Of a stretch of 64,000 bases of DNA, positions 59,396 to 64,000 are shown piece after piece. Origin of the DNA: Clostridiales bacterium (GTDB lineage: Bacteria; Bacillota; Clostridia; Saccharofermentanales; Saccharofermentanaceae); contig JAFZZM010000054.1 of assembly GCA_017615755.1 (NCBI GenBank), positions 1 through 64,000 on the forward strand, given 5' to 3'. The translations under genes and the position numbers were made by a program. How positions within the stretch are numbered: the first letter of the stretch is position 1; each line of letters begins with the position of its first letter. The notes beneath the pieces were generated by a model. The model was not told the origin of the DNA. It searched no databases and was given only the letters and a program-made list of their open reading frames with translations.

Positions 59396-60574
59396 TTATG
59401 TTGCCGGTGTTGTTGCAGTATTGTCTGTTGTGCCTTCCTGCATTGTGACTCCGGAACCAACGATTGTAGCAGATTCCTTAGTGTACTCTTCCATTGTGAT
59501 CATACCGAGTCTCAACTTAAGTTCGAGTTCGAGAAGATCCGGATTTACAGATTCCTTGGATTCGAGTGCACTCTTCAATGTAATCCACTCATAACCCCAC
59601 ATGTTCCAGGAAGCGAACGGACGGTTTACATTGAACTTGTAATCTACCAGAGATACATAGTGACCGTAGAGAGGAGAATCCTCAGCTACGCTGTAGCTCG
59701 GAGAAGAGAGTGTGAAGTAGCTCGGCATACCTACCAAACCGCCTGTAGCAATCTTATCTGCGCCAACCCATACCATGTAATTCATGTTGTTGTTTACAGC
59801 AGACTGACGGTTAACAAGATCAAATGCATAAACATTTACTGTAGCTGTGAAATAACCGAAGCCCTGGCCCTGATCTTCAAATCCAACATCAACGATCTTA
59901 ACGTAATCCGGGCACTCATCCTGGATCTTCTTGATTGCTGCCATGAATTCCTTGTAACCAACAAGTTCTTCACTTCTGATAGCCTTAACATCAGTAATAC
60001 CAGCTTCTGTTGCGGACTTGTTAACTGTTGTGTTCGGTGTTGTAGTTGAAACGACGCCACCTGTTGTCTCATCGATGAGGGACTGCTCATAGAATACTTC
60101 GAAAGGAATCTTATCGCCTTCGTCATGAGTCAGCAACCAACCATCTGTACCGGATACTTTGAGAGTGTAGCTGGAGTAAGCAACTCTATCCGGGCTAGCC
60201 GTTCCATCCGGAAGTGTAACGGTCTCAAACTTCTTCGCATCATTGCTGAGTTCTACATAGTAAGGAATTCCGGCATCCTCAAAGTGCTTGTAGAGCTTTC
60301 TCTGAATGGCCTGTGTATAAAGGTCAGGGAGAAGTTTCTTTTCGATATCCTCGAGGGATTTCTTCAGGGTCTCACGGATCTGATCCAGTTCTTCAGCCTG
60401 AGCGATAATCTTATCTTTCTCAGCCTTTTCCTGTTCTACGATAGCCAGATCCTGTGATGCCTGGTTGAGTTTATTTAATGATCTCTTGATGACGAACATG
60501 TAGCAAACTGCACCGATCACCAAGATGAGAACAACAAACAATAAGAATGTGTCTCTACCACCTGTGGTCTTCAT
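59396..60574 (-). CDS. pilO: Type IV pilus assembly protein PilO-like
   Basis: A 392-residue protein: one membrane helix near the N-terminus (FLLFVVLILVIGAVCYMFVI), a coiled coil (about 30-85; LAIVEQEKAEKDKIIAQAEE), then extracellular domains. This is the PilO layout, and gene order after PilM and PilN supports it. It is nearly twice the length of proteobacterial PilO (about 205), so it may include PilP-like parts. With PilN it forms a frame linking the cytosolic motor to the pilus. Its start overlaps the pilN stop by one base (TGATG). The C-terminus is Thr-rich. Confidence 0.75.
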   Translation of the reverse strand: MKTTGGRDTFLLFVVLILVIGAVCYMFVIKRSLNKLNQASQDLAIVEQEKAEKDKIIAQAEELDQIRETLKKSLEDIEKKLLPDLYTQAIQRKLYKHFEDAGIPYYVELSNDAKKFETVTLPDGTASPDRVAYSSYTLKVSGTDGWLLTHDEGDKIPFEVFYEQSLIDETTGGVVSTTTPNTTVNKSATEAGITDVKAIRSEELVGYKEFMAAIKKIQDECPDYVKIVDVGFEDQGQGFGYFTATVNVYAFDLVNRQSAVNNNMNYMVWVGADKIATGGLVGMPSYFTLSSPSYSVAEDSPLYGHYVSLVDYKFNVNRPFASWNMWGYEWITLKSALESKESVNPDLLELELKLRLGMITMEEYTKESATIVGSGVTMQEGTTDNTATTPAT

Positions 60575-61488
60575 CAGGAAGCACCTCCTTCACTTGTCTT
60601 CGGAGCTGTATAGATGAATTCGATATTCATCGTTGTAGCAACCTTGCCGTTAAGTTTGTTTGAACTTTTTGCTTCAGCCAATACCGATGCAGATACCGGA
60701 ACACCATTGATCTTAATGTTTGTCAGATCGTAAGTAATGCCGCTCTCTGTGTAAGAAGCGATATTCTCAATATTGTATTCCTGACCAGCATTGAAGGACT
60801 GAGAAGCCAACTGTCCAAGAGGAGTAAGTGACGGACCATCGATAAACTTAGCCCAAGTTACTGCGTAGTGACCCTTCAGTGTGCACTTGAAGATAAAATC
60901 ATAATGCATTTCACCGAAGATGAGAGTCTTATCATTCATACCACCCTCGATCGGATCGTAAGGAACGATAGATTCTTCAATAAAGCTGAAGATGTTCTTG
61001 TCAGACAGAGTCTTCAAGTAGTTCAACGGGGATTCTCTGTTGATAGAAGAACCGTGAATCTCAACTGTGCCATCCTGATCCAGGTAGAATGTGAGAACTG
61101 TATCGTTCGGAACAGCCTCAACAACAGCTGTGAAAGTGTCAGCAGAAGCTGTTGTTGTGGAGCTGATTCTGGAATCGAGAGAAGAAATAACGTAGTAGTA
61201 TTCTCTCAGTTCTTCAACCTCAGCCTGTGATTTGTCTTTGCGGCTCAATTTCTCGAGATATTCCGCAGAAGCCATCTCAGCCTTCAGATCGTTGATTCTG
61301 TTTGTCTTTTTCATTGTTGATACGCTACAAGCGATCCAAACGATCAATGTACCAATGATGATGGTGAGCGCGATCAGCAAGAAAACCGGGAATGCAGACG
61401 AAAAATTCTGAGATGCGCCAGAGCTGAACTCTGAGAAGAAGTTCATGTCTCTTTTAGAAAAGTCATTCTTTGATTTTGCTAAACTCAT
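60574..61488 (-). CDS. pilN: Type IV pilus assembly protein PilN-like
   Basis: A 304-residue protein: about 30 cytosolic residues, a helix at about 33-57 (FPVFLLIALTIIIGTLIVWI), a coiled segment (about 60-100) and an extracellular ferredoxin-like domain. Its place between pilM and pilO and this layout identify it. The N-terminal cytosolic tail normally binds PilM (through INL); that motif is not obvious here. ATG 61488 has AAAGGAGGCG upstream. It is longer than the usual 200 residues. Confidence 0.75.
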   Translation of the reverse strand: MSLAKSKNDFSKRDMNFFSEFSSGASQNFSSAFPVFLLIALTIIIGTLIVWIACSVSTMKKTNRINDLKAEMASAEYLEKLSRKDKSQAEVEELREYYYVISSLDSRISSTTTASADTFTAVVEAVPNDTVLTFYLDQDGTVEIHGSSINRESPLNYLKTLSDKNIFSFIEESIVPYDPIEGGMNDKTLIFGEMHYDFIFKCTLKGHYAVTWAKFIDGPSLTPLGQLASQSFNAGQEYNIENIASYTESGITYDLTNIKINGVPVSASVLAEAKSSNKLNGKVATTMNIEFIYTAPKTSEGGAS

Positions 61489-61502
61489 AATCTCGCCTCC
61501 TT

Positions 61503-62621
61503 TCAATTATCGCGAATGAGTGCGCCGCACGCATTCACATAGTCTGATAAGATAAAGTCTTTCGGACCCTGAACTGTGTTAAGGGAGCCGAGAATTTCAA
61601 CCTGAGTACCAAGCTGGCGGGAAAGTTCCTTATCCATCTTACGATACTTAGCGCCGCTGCCATAGAGGAAGCATGTGCTGATCGCATCAAGATGATACTT
61701 GGAGATGGAGAACTGAGCCGTTCTGGAGATGGCGTCTGTCAAGCTCTTGAAATATGCAGAAACTGCACTGTTGAGAGACGGCTCATCTTTAACTGTCTCG
61801 TGCCATACATCGATATCAGAAACGTCAACGTTCGAAATGCCTTCGCCCTTAACGACCTGAAGACGTCTTGTAAGGATGGAAGACTTGTTAGCGGAGTTGC
61901 CCTGAACCTTCTTAACGGTTTCAGCAACCTGGCGTACGTTGGAGTGACCGAACTGCAGACGACGTGTCAGAACCGGGAAACCCTTATCCAATACTGTGAT
62001 ATTTGTTGTCTTAGAGGACAACTCGATCAGCAACAGTGTATTGGAAGCAATGTTGGTTGTTCCGTTGATCGTGCCGCTCTTGAAGAGCTTACGGATAGCA
62101 TTCGGATTAACATCCAGAGCGATCGGGTTAAGAGCACTTGTCTTCATCAGTTCACGGAAGTCATTTGCTACATCCTTCGGAATAGCAGTAGCACGTACCT
62201 TGTACTTCTGTTGCTTTGTTTCTTCATCGAGTACCTTATCGTATACGATGTACTCAACGATCATATCACGGTTGTTCGTTCCCTGACCCAAGATCTCGTA
62301 ACGAACCATGTCGCGAAGCTGATCTGCTTTAACAGCCGGGAGTTCCAGATCTCTTGTGTGAAGATAACTTCCCTCTACTGTCAAGATTGCACGCTTGTCC
62401 TGAATGTTGGACTTAGCCAGTGCATTTTTCAGTGCCATAACTACACCAAACTGGTCAGAAATAACACCATCAGCAATAGTATCGGACTCGAGCGGGATAA
62501 TACCGAACTTGTCGATCTGTACCGTTCCAGTCTTGCGGTTGTAACCGCCGACTACCATTTTCATGTTTGAGCTAGAGACGTCAATTGAAATCTCTTTGCT
62601 GCTTCCACTTCCTAAAGCCAT
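61503..62621 (-). CDS. pilM: Type IV pilus assembly protein PilM
   Basis: A 372-residue actin-like ATPase-fold protein. ISIDVSSSNMKMVVGG (about 11-26) is the phosphate-1 loop; LLLIELSSKTTNITVL (about 196-211) is the phosphate-2 loop; FLYGSGAKY (about 316-324) is the adenosine motif. It sits on the cytosolic side and binds PilN, joining the motor ATPases to the membrane parts. Start MALGSGSSKE has AAAGGAG upstream. It lies 14 bases before pilN and 24 after pilC. Confidence 0.87.
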   Translation of the reverse strand: MALGSGSSKEISIDVSSSNMKMVVGGYNRKTGTVQIDKFGIIPLESDTIADGVISDQFGVVMALKNALAKSNIQDKRAILTVEGSYLHTRDLELPAVKADQLRDMVRYEILGQGTNNRDMIVEYIVYDKVLDEETKQQKYKVRATAIPKDVANDFRELMKTSALNPIALDVNPNAIRKLFKSGTINGTTNIASNTLLLIELSSKTTNITVLDKGFPVLTRRLQFGHSNVRQVAETVKKVQGNSANKSSILTRRLQVVKGEGISNVDVSDIDVWHETVKDEPSLNSAVSAYFKSLTDAISRTAQFSISKYHLDAISTCFLYGSGAKYRKMDKELSRQLGTQVEILGSLNTVQGPKDFILSDYVNACGALIRDN

Positions 62622-62645
62622 AATTTATCTCCTTTCGAGTTATCA

Positions 62646-63854
62646 TCACAAAATGTTGCTGGACATCGTGAGAACTGGTAGACCACAAGCGCCAACTACG
62701 AGAAGAACTACACCGGCCATGATGATGATCATGATAGGCTCGAGTGCCGCTGTCATCTTTGCCGTAGCTGCATCTGCCTCATCCTCGAAAAAGTCTGCTG
62801 CCTTGTCAAGGATGCTATCCAAAGTACCGGATTCTTCACCGATAGCCGTCATAGCGTAGATCATAGGAGGGAATTCCTTGATTCCACGAATGGAACGGGA
62901 AACGGAAGAACCTTTACGGATTTCATTTCTGGAATCATAAAGCTGTGTTTCCAGCCACTTGTTTCCAAGAGTGTGGCTTGTGATTTCCATAGAGTCCAGT
63001 ACGCTGATACCACTTCGAAGCAGTGTAGCCATTGTTCTGGTAAAACGAGCAGCAGCGGTTGCCTTCTGCGATTTACCGATGATCGGGACTCTGAGAAGGA
63101 ATCTGGACCAGGAAAGACTACCCTTTTCGGAATGCTTCCACATACGGAATGCAACGATAATACCGAGGATTACAGCAAGATAGATGTACCAGTAATCAAC
63201 CAAGCTGTCACTGAAACTCATAACTGCTTTGGTAAGACCCGGGAGTTCACCGCCGAGAGAATTAAGAGTCTCAGCGAACTTCGGAACAACGAGAGTCATC
63301 AAACCGATGGTGATACCGAAAGTAACAACAGCGAGAATAATAGGATATACCAAAGCGGCACCGACTTTATTCTTCAACTTTTGCTCTTTTTCGAAGTGAG
63401 CTGCCAGTCTTGCTGTAACTTCATCAAGACGACCGGATTCCTCACCGGCGGAAATCATAGAAATCATGATCGTAGGCAAAGCCTTGGATTGTTCACGGAA
63501 GGCTTCCGAAAGTGTTTTACCGGATTGAATCGATTCATAGATGGAACCGATAACTGCCTTTGCTTTCTTACTTTCCATTTGCTGGTACAACATATCCAGA
63601 GAACGGATAACGGTGATACCTGCACTCAGAAGAGAAGAAAGCTGTCTCGTGATAATCATGAGATCTTTTGTCTTCAGCTTTGGACTTCCGACGTTCATTG
63701 TCAAAAGACTTGAGCCACTGTCTTGTTCCAGTGAAGCAATGAAACGACCGTCAGCACGAAGCATCTTCGAAGCATCTGCCATTGTAGCGGCTTCGATAAC
63801 GCCTTTGCTTGAACGTCCAGCTGCATCGACTACTTCATATTTAAAATTTGGCAT
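62646..63854 (-). CDS. pilC: Type IV pilus inner-membrane platform protein PilC
   Basis: A 402-residue protein of the T2SF/PilC family. It has two T2SF repeats (about 65-185 and 270-390), each with a helical bundle; DLMIITRQLSSLLSAGI and FTRTMATLLRSGI start them, SAGEESGRLDEV and AIGEESGTLDSI end them. Three membrane segments lie at about 165-195, 210-235 and 372-395. It turns with the ATPase to add or remove pilins. GGAGGTTTG precedes ATG. The ATPase gene ends 31 bases upstream. Confidence 0.92.
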   Translation of the reverse strand: MPNFKYEVVDAAGRSSKGVIEAATMADASKMLRADGRFIASLEQDSGSSLLTMNVGSPKLKTKDLMIITRQLSSLLSAGITVIRSLDMLYQQMESKKAKAVIGSIYESIQSGKTLSEAFREQSKALPTIMISMISAGEESGRLDEVTARLAAHFEKEQKLKNKVGAALVYPIILAVVTFGITIGLMTLVVPKFAETLNSLGGELPGLTKAVMSFSDSLVDYWYIYLAVILGIIVAFRMWKHSEKGSLSWSRFLLRVPIIGKSQKATAAARFTRTMATLLRSGISVLDSMEITSHTLGNKWLETQLYDSRNEIRKGSSVSRSIRGIKEFPPMIYAMTAIGEESGTLDSILDKAADFFEDEADAATAKMTAALEPIMIIIMAGVVLLVVGACGLPVLTMSSNIL

Positions 63855-63885
63855 GAAGCAAACCTCCTTCTTTGTTTTCTATTTA

Positions 63886-64000
63886 TTAGTACTCCAACGA
63901 GTTAAATAGACCATTGGAAACAGAATTCGCAGTACCGGCAGAAGCGAGGTAACGGCGATATTCGTCCGGATCCTTACAACGGGAAATTGCAGTTTCACGT
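63886..64000 (-). CDS. Pilus ATPase C-terminus (PilT/PilB type, partial)
   Basis: The minus frame is open from the window edge to TAA at 63886-63888. The last 37 residues include ETAISRCKDPDEYRRYL, which is like the end of PilT retraction ATPases (ETAL...DPDEL). Position directly before pilC fits PilT or PilB; the catalytic parts are beyond the window, so which of the two is uncertain. Confidence 0.6.
   Translation of the reverse strand, partial: RETAISRCKDPDEYRRYLASAGTANSVSNGLFNSLEY

Noticed and set aside
1-64000. CRISPR arrays, insertion sequences, prophage, integrases or attachment sites
   Set aside because: No regularly spaced repeats, transposase, integrase or phage structural genes were found on either strand. 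The short repeats seen are operator-like or isolated.

Overview
The window looks like chromosome from an anaerobic Gram-positive of the class Clostridia (Bacillota). The reasons are strong GGAGG-type ribosome binding sites, many lipobox lipoproteins and no outer-membrane genes. It also has an AraM-type glycerol-1-phosphate dehydrogenase, a methionine synthase split from its activation domain, YfhO membrane proteins, DUF4214 proteins and a Gram-positive type IV pilus cluster. GH3 and GH5 glycosidases suggest a plant-fibre or gut/rumen habitat. Species cannot be named from the sequence. I saw no rRNA, tRNA, CRISPR array, insertion sequence or prophage.

Layout. 1-4.4 kb is a loose accessory region: a GNAT acetyltransferase tail, a frameshifted gene, an APH-like protein with a substituted catalytic loop, a CD3324-type HTH protein, an S51 peptidase and an intact APH. 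4.4-6.1 kb (minus) is a coupled HAD phosphatase / glycerol-1-phosphate dehydrogenase pair. 6.3-13.1 kb holds a clostripain-like lipoprotein, a NUDIX hydrolase, a PdaA-like deacetylase, a phosphoribosyltransferase and a compact AmmeMemoRadiSam locus in which proteins B and A are fused. After a minus-strand MFS transporter come a polar amino-acid ABC importer (14.6-17.2 kb), a zinc metallopeptidase lipoprotein, a secreted LRR-PASTA-DUF4214 protein, a GH3 glucosidase, a DUF3737 protein, TraX and LUD proteins, and an Lsa-type ABC-F protein with a long leader.

27.7-36.4 kb carries a cytoplasmic sensor-diguanylate cyclase (minus), then metF, the separate MetH activation domain, a large solute-binding lipoprotein and metH. 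36.4-41.7 kb is a response regulator / histidine kinase / ABC ATPase / FtsX permease operon with three phased CGATTAAA repeats before the transporter genes. A GH5 enzyme, a 40-residue membrane protein gene, a foldase-like protein, a lipid kinase, two tandem YfhO proteins and a DEDD exonuclease follow.

52.7-64 kb is the type IV pilus locus. A PilX-like minor pilin with a large beta-rich domain is on plus. On minus, read from high to low coordinate, are an ATPase tail (PilT/PilB), PilC, PilM, PilN, PilO, a secreted DUF4214 protein, a mini-pilin, a three-pilin operon and another mini-pilin. The pilin units have their own promoters and terminators. Two features make this the most interesting part: three paralogous helix-only pilins of 66-71 residues, and CxxC motifs in each larger pilin. 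A tandem AATTGTGA 10-mer lies upstream of both arms. Many promoters in the window share an extended -10 (TGn-TATAAT).
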